The position numbers and the translations under genes are program-made. A stretch of DNA of 64,000 nt, taken from NCBI GenBank assembly GCA_030830565.1, contig JAURMR010000043.1:62001-126000 (forward strand), read 5' to 3'. This document shows, piece by piece, positions 27,915 to 36,671 of this stretch (position 1 is its first letter; each line of letters begins with the position of its first letter). The DNA is from Acidimicrobiales bacterium (GTDB taxonomy: Bacteria; Actinomycetota; Acidimicrobiia; Acidimicrobiales; Acidimicrobilacustridaceae). Below the pieces are notes generated by a model. The model saw only the letters and a list, made by a program, of their open reading frames with translations, was not told the DNA's origin and did no database searches.

Positions 27915-28892
27915 TTATACCGGGCGAGCCTCAGCTTCGACCCGGTTCGCGAGGAACCAGTCGAGCGTTTGGCGAAGACCATCGTCGAATGTCGTTCCCG
28001 CAGTGAAGCCGAACTTTTCTCGGGCTCGTGAGCCATCGACGCCTCGGCGAGGCTGGCCGTCGGGTTTGGTGGTGTCCCATCGGACTTCACCCTCGAAACC
28101 AACGAGCTTCACGATGATTTCGACGAGTTCTCTGATCGGCAACTCTCGGTCGGCACCGAGATTGACGGGTTGGTCCTCGTTGTAAAACTCCGAGGCCAAC
28201 ACGATTCCTTCAGCAGCGTCGTCGACATAGAGAAATTCTCGACTTGCAGAACCAGTTCCCCAGACTTCGAGGAACTCAGCGCCAGATTCCTTCGCATCGA
28301 CCGCCTTCTTGATGAGTGCGGGAATGACATGTGAAACGGCGGGATGGAACTTGTCTCGCGGTCCGTACAAGTTGGTCGGCATGAGGTACACCGCGTCTTG
28401 TCCGTACTGCGCGCGGTTGGCCTGCACCTGAACGAGTTGCGCGAGTTTCGCGATGCCATACGGGGCATTCGTTTCTTCGGGGTAGCCCTGCCAAAGAGAA
28501 TCCTCGGAGAACGGGACTGGGGTGAATTTCGGGTAGGAACAGATCGTCCCCACCATGACCGTCTTTGGCGTGTTTTGGAGACGTGCTTCATCGAGCACGT
28601 AGGTGCCCATAAGGAGATTGTCGAGATAGAGCTCGGCAGGCCGTTCCATGTTCGCGCCAATTCCGCCAACGCGGGCGGCGAGATGGAGGACAAGATCGGG
28701 ACTGGTGTCGGCGAACAGTTGACGGACGGCATCGCGGTCGCGCAGGTCGTAGTCGGCGCTCGACGGGATGAAGAGTTCTTTTGCTCCTCGGGCCCGAATG
28801 CGATCGACGACCGCTTGGCCAAGAAAGCCTCGACCACCTGTGATGAGGACCTTGCGGTCGTTCCAGAAGGCGGCGTCGGGCACAAACTCCAT
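27915..28892 (-). CDS. wcaG: GDP-L-fucose synthase
   Basis: Epimerase-reductase converting GDP-4-keto-6-deoxy-D-mannose to GDP-L-fucose, 325 residues. ITGGRGFLG is the NADP loop, HLAARVGGIGANM, CSYPK, SDR Y-x3-K in NAPYGIAK, and PTNLYGPRDKF are all typical. The matching Gmd is on the same strand at 37642. ATG at 28892 has TAGGGT 6 nt upstream and no Shine-Dalgarno, so probably leaderless and monocistronic. Confidence 0.94.
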   Translation of the reverse strand: MEFVPDAAFWNDRKVLITGGRGFLGQAVVDRIRARGAKELFIPSSADYDLRDRDAVRQLFADTSPDLVLHLAARVGGIGANMERPAELYLDNLLMGTYVLDEARLQNTPKTVMVGTICSYPKFTPVPFSEDSLWQGYPEETNAPYGIAKLAQLVQVQANRAQYGQDAVYLMPTNLYGPRDKFHPAVSHVIPALIKKAVDAKESGAEFLEVWGTGSASREFLYVDDAAEGIVLASEFYNEDQPVNLGADRELPIRELVEIIVKLVGFEGEVRWDTTKPDGQPRRGVDGSRAREKFGFTAGTTFDDGLRQTLDWFLANRVEAEARPV

Positions 28893-28898
28893 CCGCTC

Positions 28899-28904
28899 AC
28901 CCTA
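28899..28904 (-). promoter_or_regulatory. Candidate -10 box of wcaG
   Basis: TAGGGT on the minus strand, 6 nt before the ATG at 28892. Confidence 0.5.
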
Positions 28905-28983
28905 CTGACCGCCAAGGCATGGCTTGGGTTGCCTCGTGGCGATGCCGGGAGCGCCGGTGCCCCCGTGGGAGACTGGATCGCCC

Positions 28984-30090
28984 ATGGAGCGATGTCGTCG
29001 GGTTGCGATCACCCTCGAGCAGTGCTGGCACGCCGTACCCGGCGGCACGGCTCGTGCTGCCCTCGGGAGCGTCAGCGCACTCCAGCGCTACACCGATCTT
29101 GAACTCGTTGGAGTGAGCGCGCGCCACCGAACACCTCCACCTCCTTCGTGGACCCCCTCTGTCGAGATCAAACAGCTTCCCCTCCCTCGACTTGCCCTCT
29201 ACGAATCGTGGCATCGACTTCGTTGGCCCGATGTCGAACACGCCACCGGTCGCGTCGACGTCATCCATGCGACAGGAATGGCGATGCCCCCAGCTCGTTC
29301 GCCGATTGTCGTGACCGTCCACGATCTCGCATTCCTGCGCGATCCGTCGCAGTTCACCCGTCGAGGCGTCGCATTTTTCCATCGAGCGATCGAACTGGCT
29401 CGCCGCGATGCGAGCATCGTTGTTTGTCCATCGCAAGCAACGATCGACGAGTGCGTTGCCAATGGTTTCGATCCCGAGAAGATCCGCCTTGTGTCGTGGG
29501 GAATCGATGTTGAGCCTGCCTCTCAATCGGCAATCGATGAGATGCGAGTTCGGCTCGGGATCAACGGCCGGTATGTGCTGTGGGCAGGAACCATCGAGCC
29601 GCGAAAGAACCTTCCCGTTCTGCTTTCCGCTTTTGAGGGAATCGAAGATCGCAATGTGTCGCTTGTTCTCGCTGGCCCCGAGGGTTGGAACGAACAGATA
29701 GACAGCCAATTGGCGCGACTTGGTTCGCGAGTCGCTCGTGTTGGATTCGTTGATTCTCAAACACTTGCGGCGTTGCAGGCCGATGCTGAACTGTTTGTCT
29801 TCCCGAGTCGTCAAGAAGGATTTGGGCTTCCTGTGCTCGAAGCGATGGCCCAAGGAACTGCGGTCATCACTTCCGCCGGTACGTCCACTGAAGAAGTCGT
29901 AGGCGAATGCGGAGTTGTTGTTGACCCAAGCGATGTCGAAGCACTTCGTGCGTCGATCGATGCGCTTCTGGGTGACGAGCAGGAACGGAATCGACTCGGT
30001 GGCGCCGGACTCGAACGTGCTACCTCGGTCTTCACGTGGCAGAAAACTGCCGCCGCGTTGCAACATGCCTATGACGAGGCAATGCAATGA
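28984..30090 (+). CDS. Family 4 glycosyltransferase
   Basis: GT-B retaining glycosyltransferase, 368 residues. The N-terminal half holds VIHATG and VVTVHDLAFLRDP, and the donor half shows YVLWAGTIEPRKNLPVLL and EGFGLPVLEAMAQG with the usual E-x7-E. Start is uncertain: ATG 28984 matches the family N-terminus (VAITLEQ), whereas TTG 28924 and ATG 28942 would add a non-conserved Pro-rich extension. The stop overlaps the next GT4 gene by ATGA, making a three-glycosyltransferase operon with the genes at 30087 and 31229. A mannosyl- or rhamnosyltransferase is likely from the neighbours, not from residues. Confidence 0.88.
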   Translation: MERCRRVAITLEQCWHAVPGGTARAALGSVSALQRYTDLELVGVSARHRTPPPPSWTPSVEIKQLPLPRLALYESWHRLRWPDVEHATGRVDVIHATGMAMPPARSPIVVTVHDLAFLRDPSQFTRRGVAFFHRAIELARRDASIVVCPSQATIDECVANGFDPEKIRLVSWGIDVEPASQSAIDEMRVRLGINGRYVLWAGTIEPRKNLPVLLSAFEGIEDRNVSLVLAGPEGWNEQIDSQLARLGSRVARVGFVDSQTLAALQADAELFVFPSRQEGFGLPVLEAMAQGTAVITSAGTSTEEVVGECGVVVDPSDVEALRASIDALLGDEQERNRLGGAGLERATSVFTWQKTAAALQHAYDEAMQ

Positions 30091-31232
30091 AACGGACGCA
30101 GAAGCGACGTGTCGGCGTCAATCTCCTGTGGCTTGTCCCGGGTGAAGTCGGTGGAAGTGAGGAGTACACGGTTCGGCTTTTGGCTGCGCTTGCAGACCTC
30201 GGTTCTGAAGAGGTCGAGGTCATCCTCTATGTGAATTCTCGGTTTGGTGCTGCGCATCCGGAGATTGTCGGGCGGTACATCACACGCGTTGCACCGATTT
30301 CGGGAGCGTCGCGCGTTCTGCGGGTGTTTATTGAATCGACCTGGCTTGCGTTGCGTACCCGAGCAGATGGTTGCGAGCTTGTTCATCACGCCGGCGGGAC
30401 GATGCCGACGGTACGGAGCGCGCCTGGGGTGCTGACGATCCATGACCTTCAACCATTGGCGAATCCCGAGAGATTCGGTCTCATCAAGGGCACCTACATC
30501 CGTTTCGCTGCTCCCCGATCACTGAGAAACGCGCAAACCGTGGTGTGTCTTTCGCATTTTGTTGCGAATGATGTGATCGATCGGGCGGGAGTGTCTTGGG
30601 AGCAGATCCAAATAGTCCCCTGCGGCGTTTCCGATCCCGGCGTTGCCTTTGATCAGGAGCGGTCGCGAGAACTTCTCGAAGGCCTTGGTCTAACGAATTT
30701 TCCCTTCATCATTTATCCGGCGATTACCTACCCCCACAAGAATCACGCAACCTTGGTGGCCGCTTTTGCTCGGATAGCCGAGCGGTTCGGTGATGCGAGA
30801 TTGGTTTTCACCGGCGGAGCGGGAGCAAGCGATTCGATTGTTGAATCAACAATCGAGGCGTACGGCCTGTCGTCGCGGGTGATTCGCACAGGTCGGATAC
30901 CGGAATCTGACTTGGACTTGTTGTATCGATCAGCGACGGCGATGGCGTTCCCTTCGCTCTATGAGGGTTTTGGAGTGCCGGTGCTTGAAGCAATGAGCCG
31001 TGGCTGTCCAGTAGTTGCAAGTGACGCAGGAGCATTGCCCGAAGTTGTTGGGGATGCCGGTGAATTGGTGGATCCTGTCGATGTTGCTGGTTGGGCCGAT
31101 GCGTTGGGTGCACTTATAGAGGACCCGACACGACGTACCGTTCTTGCCCGGCGTGGATTGGCTCGTGCGACACACTTTGCGTGGTCGGTTTCCGCTCAAA
31201 CACTTCTTTCCGTCTACCGGGAGAACCGGTGA
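30087..31232 (+). CDS. Family 4 glycosyltransferase
   Basis: 381 residues. N-terminal VGVNLLWLVPGEVGGSEEY carries the GT4 Gly-rich loop, TIHDLQPLANPE is the acceptor region, and FPSLYEGFGVPVLEAMSRG is the donor E-x7-E signature. ATG overlaps the upstream stop (ATGA) and the stop overlaps the next start (GTGA), so it is the middle of an operon of three glycosyltransferases. Closest relatives are mannosyl- and rhamnosyltransferases by motif, substrate unknown. Confidence 0.9.
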   Translation: MKRTQKRRVGVNLLWLVPGEVGGSEEYTVRLLAALADLGSEEVEVILYVNSRFGAAHPEIVGRYITRVAPISGASRVLRVFIESTWLALRTRADGCELVHHAGGTMPTVRSAPGVLTIHDLQPLANPERFGLIKGTYIRFAAPRSLRNAQTVVCLSHFVANDVIDRAGVSWEQIQIVPCGVSDPGVAFDQERSRELLEGLGLTNFPFIIYPAITYPHKNHATLVAAFARIAERFGDARLVFTGGAGASDSIVESTIEAYGLSSRVIRTGRIPESDLDLLYRSATAMAFPSLYEGFGVPVLEAMSRGCPVVASDAGALPEVVGDAGELVDPVDVAGWADALGALIEDPTRRTVLARRGLARATHFAWSVSAQTLLSVYRENR

Positions 31233-32500
31233 ATCTTCTCGTCATCTGCCCACACTTTGATCCCGATGTCGCGCCCACCGGTGTGGTCGTGTCGCGAATC
31301 GCGTACGAACTCATCGATCGTGGACATCGACTTCATGTCGTGACCTCGCTGCCTTGGTATCAGCATCACGCAATTGATCCCGGCTGGGACGGTCAACTCG
31401 TTCGCACTGAACGAACTGAATGGGGCCGTATCAGTCGTGTCCACCCTTTCCCGACGGATAAGCGCAATATCCCGGCCCGAGCACTTGCCTTCGGCGGATT
31501 CACGGCACTGGCGACGCTGGTTGGCACATTTAGCCGGGTCCGTCCAGACGCGGTGCTGGCGATGTCTCCACCACTCACACTTGGAATGGCGGGTCGAGCC
31601 GCTGCGACTGCACGTCGAGTTCCATTGGTATTCAACATCCAAGACGTGTTCCCCGACGTTGCAATTGAACTCGGACTCCTTACCGGCGAACGCGTGATTC
31701 GTGGGGCGCGAGCTCTCGAACGAGCGAGCTACCGAATGTCCGATGCGGTGACCGTGCTCTCTGATGATCTTGCCGACAATGTTCGAGCGAAAATCACCAT
31801 CGGCATTGAGGGTGAACGTGCTGCGGTTCAAGCGGCAAAGGTTCGCGTGATTCCTAATTTCGTCGATACGAATGCGATCCGACCTTCTGCGCGTGAGAAC
31901 TCTTACCGCGAGCAGTACGGACTTATCGGCAAGACCGTGGTGATGTATGCCGGGAATGTCGGATTCTCGCAGTCCCTTGACCTCGTTCTCGATGCAGCAC
32001 GAACGTTTCAAACGACGCGTCCCGATGTTGTCTTCGTTATCAACGGTGGCGGATCAGCTCGACCAGATCTTGAACGTCAAGCGGCCGATCTTCCGAATGT
32101 TCGCTTTATCGACATGCAGCCGATCGAACGCCTTCCCGAGGTGCTCGCTGCTGGTGATATTCATGTCGTTCCGTTGCGCGCTGGTCTTGCGTGGTCAAGC
32201 GTTCCGTCAAAGCTTTATTCAATCCTTGCTGGCGGTCGGCCAATCGTTGCCAGTGTCGATGCTGGAACTGAGGTTGCGCGAACGATCGAACGCGCCGGGG
32301 CGGGTCTCGCTGTTCCGCCTGACAGCCCAGTGGAATTCCGCAATGCACTGGCACAGCTGCTCGATGATCGCGATCGTGCGGATCAAATGGGAGCCTCGGG
32401 TCGATTGTTTGTTGAGCGCTGGGCTTCACCTGCGGCAGTGGCGGAGTCCTACGAGAATCTGTTTGCTGAACTGATCGAACAGCGCCATTCACGTCGATGA
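31229..32500 (+). CDS. Glycosyltransferase, WbuB-like GT4
   Basis: 423 residues. The first strand VNLLVICPHFDPDVAPTG with the GVVVSRIAYEL helix, then VFNIQDVFPDVAIELGLL and the donor-half VVMYAGNVGFSQSLDLVL, are characteristic of WbuB/WcaI-type GT4 enzymes, many of which add N-acetylfucosamine or other deoxysugars to lipid carriers. GTG 31229 overlaps the upstream stop (GTGA); longer frames upstream lie in the previous gene and were rejected. Nucleotide-sugar supply nearby (GDP-fucose, GDP-rhamnose) makes a deoxysugar donor plausible. Confidence 0.88.
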   Translation: MNLLVICPHFDPDVAPTGVVVSRIAYELIDRGHRLHVVTSLPWYQHHAIDPGWDGQLVRTERTEWGRISRVHPFPTDKRNIPARALAFGGFTALATLVGTFSRVRPDAVLAMSPPLTLGMAGRAAATARRVPLVFNIQDVFPDVAIELGLLTGERVIRGARALERASYRMSDAVTVLSDDLADNVRAKITIGIEGERAAVQAAKVRVIPNFVDTNAIRPSARENSYREQYGLIGKTVVMYAGNVGFSQSLDLVLDAARTFQTTRPDVVFVINGGGSARPDLERQAADLPNVRFIDMQPIERLPEVLAAGDIHVVPLRAGLAWSSVPSKLYSILAGGRPIVASVDAGTEVARTIERAGAGLAVPPDSPVEFRNALAQLLDDRDRADQMGASGRLFVERWASPAAVAESYENLFAELIEQRHSRR

Positions 32501-32534
32501 ACGTTCTCTTACCAGGTCAATGAGTCCCGACCGC

Positions 32535-32540
32535 TAACAT
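32535..32540 (+). promoter_or_regulatory. Candidate -10 box of the 32550 gene
   Basis: TAACAT, 9 nt before the ATG at 32550. Confidence 0.4.
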
Positions 32541-32549
32541 CTTCGAACT

Positions 32550-32867
32550 ATGGGTAAAGCGTCTCAGGCCAAAAAGGCAGCCCGATTGGCCCGAGAGAGT
32601 GGCCAGGTCGAACAACGTCCGAAGCGTCGTTTGGCGTTCCCGCTCGCCGTTGCCGGAGCCATTGTTCTCGGTGTGATCGTGGTTGCGATCGCACGCATGC
32701 CCGCTGACACGCCTCAGTTGAATATCGACCCGACCACGGTGACGCTTGATCCAACGGTCTCAACGATTGATCCCTCGGCTTCGGTTGATGGATCGTCAAC
32801 CACCGTGGCGGCAGGCAGTGCCGACACGGTGCCGTCGACTGCGACAACTGTTGCGGTGGGTCAGTGA
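32550..32867 (+). CDS. Small single-pass membrane protein with Thr/Ser-rich tail
   Basis: 105 residues of unknown function. The very basic N-terminus (MGKASQAKKAARLARES) resembles the start of DUF3105-type anchored proteins, but no DUF3105 domain follows. A hydrophobic helix is at about residues 29-48, and the remaining 55 residues are a low-complexity stalk rich in T, S, D and V. Topology: inside N-terminus, outside tail. It is linked by GTGA overlap to the nucleotidyltransferase gene. It may be a truncated relative or a simple stalk protein. Confidence 0.6.
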   Translation: MGKASQAKKAARLARESGQVEQRPKRRLAFPLAVAGAIVLGVIVVAIARMPADTPQLNIDPTTVTLDPTVSTIDPSASVDGSSTTVAAGSADTVPSTATTVAVGQ

Positions 32868-33865
32868 GAGCGGTTGTCCTCGTTGGAGGATTCGGCACGC
32901 GACTGCGTCCACTCACCAATGACCTTCCGAAGCAGATGCTTCCGGTCGTTCGTGTTCCCATGATCGAGAGAGTCGTTGCCGCACTCGGCTCGTATGGAGT
33001 CACCGAGGCGGTGCTTTCGCTCGGGTATCGGCCCGATGCTTTTATCGACGCGTACCCCGACGGCGTATGTGCCGGAGTTGTTCTGCACTACGCGGTCGAG
33101 CCCGAGCCTCTCGATACTGCTGGCGCGGTTCGCTTCGCCGCTCTCTCCGCCGGCATTGATGACACGTTCATCGTTGTAAACGGCGATGTGCTGACCGATC
33201 TCGACGTCGCTGAATTGTGGAACTTCCACAAGAGTCATGGCGCCGAAGGCACAATTGCGCTGACGCCAGTCGATGATCCGTCTCGATACGGCGTTGTGCC
33301 CATCGATGAGGATGGCCGTGTGATCGAATTTGTCGAGAAGCCGGCCCCCGGAACTGCGCCGACGAATTGGATCAACGCTGGAACCTACGTTCTTGAGCCG
33401 TCCGTTCTTGATCGAATCGCGTCTGATCGAAAAGTTTCCATTGAGCGAGAAACGTTTCCCTCGATGGTGGCTGATTCAACCTTGTACGCCCTCCACAGCG
33501 ACTCCTATTGGATCGATGCGGGCACACCCGAGACCTACTTGCGTGCGCAACTCGACCTTGTCGATGGGGTTCGATCCGAAGAAGTGGCGGTTGTGCCATC
33601 CGACGAAGTCGATACGTCGGCAAGAGTCGAAAACTCAGTGCTCGGTGCGGACGTTGTGATCGGCAATGGGGCATTCGTTCGCAACTCGATTCTCATGGAC
33701 GGCGTGACTGTGGGTCCCGGTGTTCGGATCCACGACTCGATTATTGCGAGCGGTGCTTGGATTGGACCCGACTCATCCATCAGTGAAATGACGGTGATCG
33801 GCTCCGGCGTCCAGGTGCCTGCCCACTCCGAACTCTCTGGTGCTCGAATTCCCGAAAGCGACTGA
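32864..33865 (+). CDS. manC: Sugar-1-phosphate nucleotidyltransferase, probable mannose-1-phosphate guanylyltransferase
   Basis: 333 residues. N-terminal VLVGGFGTRLRPLT is the pyrophosphorylase signature (GxGTRxxPxT), VNGDVLTD is the metal-binding acid, EKP and NAGTYVLEP follow, and the C-terminal third is a hexapeptide-repeat left-handed helix. This combination matches the GDP-mannose pyrophosphorylase of mycobacteria (Rv3264c) and its two-domain relatives. The nucleotide base is inferred, not shown. GDP-mannose made here would feed Gmd at 37642. It lies between the stub protein (GTGA) and the epimerase, which follows 3 bp later. Confidence 0.83.
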   Translation: MRAVVLVGGFGTRLRPLTNDLPKQMLPVVRVPMIERVVAALGSYGVTEAVLSLGYRPDAFIDAYPDGVCAGVVLHYAVEPEPLDTAGAVRFAALSAGIDDTFIVVNGDVLTDLDVAELWNFHKSHGAEGTIALTPVDDPSRYGVVPIDEDGRVIEFVEKPAPGTAPTNWINAGTYVLEPSVLDRIASDRKVSIERETFPSMVADSTLYALHSDSYWIDAGTPETYLRAQLDLVDGVRSEEVAVVPSDEVDTSARVENSVLGADVVIGNGAFVRNSILMDGVTVGPGVRIHDSIIASGAWIGPDSSISEMTVIGSGVQVPAHSELSGARIPESD

Positions 33866-33868
33866 ACA

Positions 33869-34813
33869 ATGCGTGCAGTAGTGACAGGTGGAGCCGGATT
33901 TATCGGTTCAACGTTGGTTGATCGACTTCTCGCTGAGGGTCATAGCGTCACTGTGGTCGACAACCTGGCAACAGGTCGGCTCGCCAATCTTGAGGGAGCA
34001 CGCTCAACCGGCGATCGATTCTCGTTTGTTGAATTGGATGTTCGCTCGCCGGAGATTCCTGCAGCTCTTTTGAGTGCTGCCCCGGATGTTGTTTTTCACC
34101 TCGCTGCACAGGCCGACGTTCGGGTGTCGGTTGAACGCCCACTTTTTGATGCCGAGGTCAATGTTCTCGGTGGACTGAACGTGATCGAAGGTGCTCGCTT
34201 GGCCGGCGCCCGCAAGGTCGTTGTGGCGTCAAGTGGCGGAACTATTTACGGCGATCCATCTCCCGAAGATCTCCCCGTTGACGAACACCATTCGCAGCAT
34301 CCGATTTCTCCCTATGGGGTCGCGAAGAAAGTTATTGATGACTATCTGTTTGCCTTCCGCTTTCTCCACGGACTGAACTACGCGGCGTTGGCGCTCGCCA
34401 ATGTGTACGGACCACGACAGGATCCTCACGGCGAAGCAGGCGTTGTAGCCATCTTTGCCGGTCGTCTTCTGAGTGGAGAGGGTTGCCGAATCTTCGGCGA
34501 CGGAGAACAGACCCGCGATTTCGTCTTTGTTGACGATGTCGTCGACGCATTTGTGCGCGCCGCCGATAGTGGCGATGGTGTTCTCTGCAATATCGGCACT
34601 GGTGTTGAAACGTCAGTCAATAGCTTGTACCGGGCAATGGCGGACGCTGCGGGAGTTTCAGTCGACGCCACCTATGAACCCGCACGAACTGGTGAGCTTG
34701 CTCGGTCCGCATTGAACCCGGGCTTCGCTGGCACACAACTCGGTTGGTCACCTCAGACGACACTCGAAGCTGGGGCGCTGGCGACGCTGGATTGGTTCCG
34801 ATCGCAGGCCTGA
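33869..34813 (+). CDS. NAD-dependent sugar epimerase (GalE-like)
   Basis: 314 residues of the extended SDR type. GGAGFIGSTLVDRL is the NAD loop, HLAAQADVRVSVE, SSGGTIYG and Y-x3-K in SPYGVAK are present, plus ANVYGPRQDPHGEAGVVA. Belongs with UDP-glucose 4-epimerase-like enzymes of actinobacterial surface loci; exact substrate is not certain. Three bp after the guanylyltransferase gene. Convergent with the FkbM gene (3 bp between stops). Confidence 0.87.
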   Translation: MRAVVTGGAGFIGSTLVDRLLAEGHSVTVVDNLATGRLANLEGARSTGDRFSFVELDVRSPEIPAALLSAAPDVVFHLAAQADVRVSVERPLFDAEVNVLGGLNVIEGARLAGARKVVVASSGGTIYGDPSPEDLPVDEHHSQHPISPYGVAKKVIDDYLFAFRFLHGLNYAALALANVYGPRQDPHGEAGVVAIFAGRLLSGEGCRIFGDGEQTRDFVFVDDVVDAFVRAADSGDGVLCNIGTGVETSVNSLYRAMADAAGVSVDATYEPARTGELARSALNPGFAGTQLGWSPQTTLEAGALATLDWFRSQA

Positions 34814-34816
34814 GTC

Positions 34817-35935
34817 TCAGTTCTTCAGTGCGTTCCAAACGTTGAGAAATTTTCGACGGATGCGCATGGGTAGGAGGGACTCGAGTTCCTCGAGCTTTGC
34901 CTTCGTTTTGTGAAGCTCAAGTCGGTAGCTCTCTGCCCGTGGTTCCCACTCGCCGAAAAGCGAGTTTCTGCTTCGGTTGTGGGAAAGATCGACAGTCATC
35001 TCTCGATCGCGTACATCAAACGATGCAACGATCAATCCGTCGCCGCTGTAGGACTCTGACACGGAATGTTCGGCGATGATGTGAGCGCCTGACCACAACA
35101 GGATGTCGAGTACCTGTTGGTGTGTGGTGGCGCTTCCTGTAATCCAGAGATCGTGTGTGCTCACGATGAGGAAGCGCACTGCGCCCTGTCGGAGTCGCTC
35201 ACTCGCACGAATAAGGAGCGGAACCTCGCCTCCTTGGATATCGGAAAGGAGGACATCGACCTGTTCAATCTCACACGCGGCCAAAAGCGAATCGAGGTCG
35301 TGTGAAGGGAGATCTATCGGATTGGGATTGGTTTCGGTCACAAACCCGCGGACCGAACCGCCTCCGATGCCAATCGCAGCATTGATGAATGTTCCGGTTC
35401 GGCCGTTTATGGCGAAGTTCCGTTTTCCAACTTCGAGGTGATGTGCATCGGGTTCGAGGCAGATTGCGTTGCCTTCGGGAAAATCATTAAGAAACCAGAG
35501 GCTGTAGTAGGCCCAGAAGCTTCCGAGTTCAATCATCGTGGGCGGACGATTGGTCGGCCGAGTTTCGGCAAGGCGCTTCATGAGCGCGGCGAACACCACT
35601 TCTTCCTGGGGCTCATGAATTCCGCGGAGACATCGAATGATTTCTCCGGAAACAACTCCGTAATAGCAACCTTCTTCAACGAGGACGCCGTTATGCATGA
35701 CCTGAACCGGACCATTCGGATGATCGATGATCTCGCCGGCATTTGGAACGCGTGGAAGATCATCGGCGTCGGTGCACGACACCGTCATTGCGATTCGGGA
35801 CTGAAATGGAGCTGGCACTTTTGCGAAGTCTGGTGTCAGACCATTTGGTCGAGGGGGTGCGAGTCGGCCTAGGGGTGGGGGTGGTGGTGCAGCCGGCGGG
35901 GGATCGTCAACCGGTGGAATCTCGGGGTCAGTCAT
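34817..35935 (-). CDS. FkbM family methyltransferase
   Basis: 372 residues. After a Pro-rich N-terminus (residues about 5-30) there is IELGSFWAYYSLWF as SAM motif I, CLEPDAHH, and VDVLLSDIQGGE, the FkbM central motif. The C-terminus is a short coiled coil with ESYRLELHKTKAKLEELES and a basic end, a feature seen in proteins bound to glycosyltransferase complexes. It could O-methylate a surface glycan. The ATG at 35935 excludes a long non-conserved extension from upstream codons that overlaps cofE. Last gene of the gmd-cofD-cofE run. Confidence 0.84.
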   Translation of the reverse strand: MTDPEIPPVDDPPPAAPPPPPLGRLAPPRPNGLTPDFAKVPAPFQSRIAMTVSCTDADDLPRVPNAGEIIDHPNGPVQVMHNGVLVEEGCYYGVVSGEIIRCLRGIHEPQEEVVFAALMKRLAETRPTNRPPTMIELGSFWAYYSLWFLNDFPEGNAICLEPDAHHLEVGKRNFAINGRTGTFINAAIGIGGGSVRGFVTETNPNPIDLPSHDLDSLLAACEIEQVDVLLSDIQGGEVPLLIRASERLRQGAVRFLIVSTHDLWITGSATTHQQVLDILLWSGAHIIAEHSVSESYSGDGLIVASFDVRDREMTVDLSHNRSRNSLFGEWEPRAESYRLELHKTKAKLEELESLLPMRIRRKFLNVWNALKN

Positions 35936-35954
35936 CTGGGAACGGCTCGTTCTC

Positions 35955-36671
35955 TTAGCGGAAGAGGTCATCGGCGGCGGAGCGCACGATTTCACCGGCA
36001 ACGCTGCCGTCACGCAGCCATGTGGGGTCAGCGCCTCGAACAACTGCGACAGGAATATTGGTGGACTTGCCCATGACTAGCTCAGCGGCAGCGGCGAGTT
36101 CGTCAACGACAGCCACTTCCGTTACGTGCATTTCTCGGCCAAGGGCATCGGGAGTACCACGCAAATCAATGATTCCGGCGACGCCGGCACAGCCGATTGC
36201 GACATCGGTGACACCCCGGCGCCATGTGCGTCCGAACGTGTCGGAAATGATGACGGCGACATCGACACCGAATCGATGGCGAAGGCCATCCCGGATTCGG
36301 CGAGCGGATCGGTCGGAATCGATAGGAAGCAATGCGGCCCAGCCGCTCTCAACGTTTGAAAGATCAATTCCGGCGTTGGCGCAAACGAAGCCGTGCTCGG
36401 TTTCGCTAATGATGAGATCGCCGCGGCGGCGAAGAATGCGAACAGATTCGCGTTCGACGAGCGGTTTATGGCTGAGCGGATCGTTTGGGTCGATGGCGAC
36501 AAGTCGGTCTTCAGCTTTTGAGACGATCTTCTGCGTGACGACCAGAACATCGCCATCGGCGAGCACGGTGTCGGTCGCCGATGAAGCTGCTTTGTAAATA
36601 ATCTCAGCGAGATCATCACCTGCACGAATTTCACCGATGCCTTCGATACCGAAGATTTCCATGCGGCTCAT
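35955..36671 (-). CDS. cofE: Coenzyme F420:L-glutamate ligase (stand-alone CofE)
   Basis: Adds gamma-linked glutamates to F420-0 using GTP. 238 residues, the size of archaeal CofE and of only the N-terminal domain of mycobacterial FbiB. GDVLVVTQKIVSKAEDR, ISETEHGFVCANAGID, and DTFGRTWRRG are the family signatures. No nitroreductase-like C-terminal domain follows, so dehydro-F420-0 reduction must be done elsewhere. ATG overlaps the cofD stop by 4 bp. F420 function is supported by linkage to cofD. Confidence 0.93.
   Translation of the reverse strand: MSRMEIFGIEGIGEIRAGDDLAEIIYKAASSATDTVLADGDVLVVTQKIVSKAEDRLVAIDPNDPLSHKPLVERESVRILRRRGDLIISETEHGFVCANAGIDLSNVESGWAALLPIDSDRSARRIRDGLRHRFGVDVAVIISDTFGRTWRRGVTDVAIGCAGVAGIIDLRGTPDALGREMHVTEVAVVDELAAAAELVMGKSTNIPVAVVRGADPTWLRDGSVAGEIVRSAADDLFR

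Noticed and set aside
28897-30087. 396-codon minus-strand frame opposite the first GT4 gene
   Set aside because: The plus-strand frame has GT4 signatures and ATGA coupling. The minus frame has none.
31091-31228. 46 extra residues on the WbuB-like GT4
   Set aside because: They overlap the upstream gene; GTG 31229 sits in a GTGA overlap and matches the family start.
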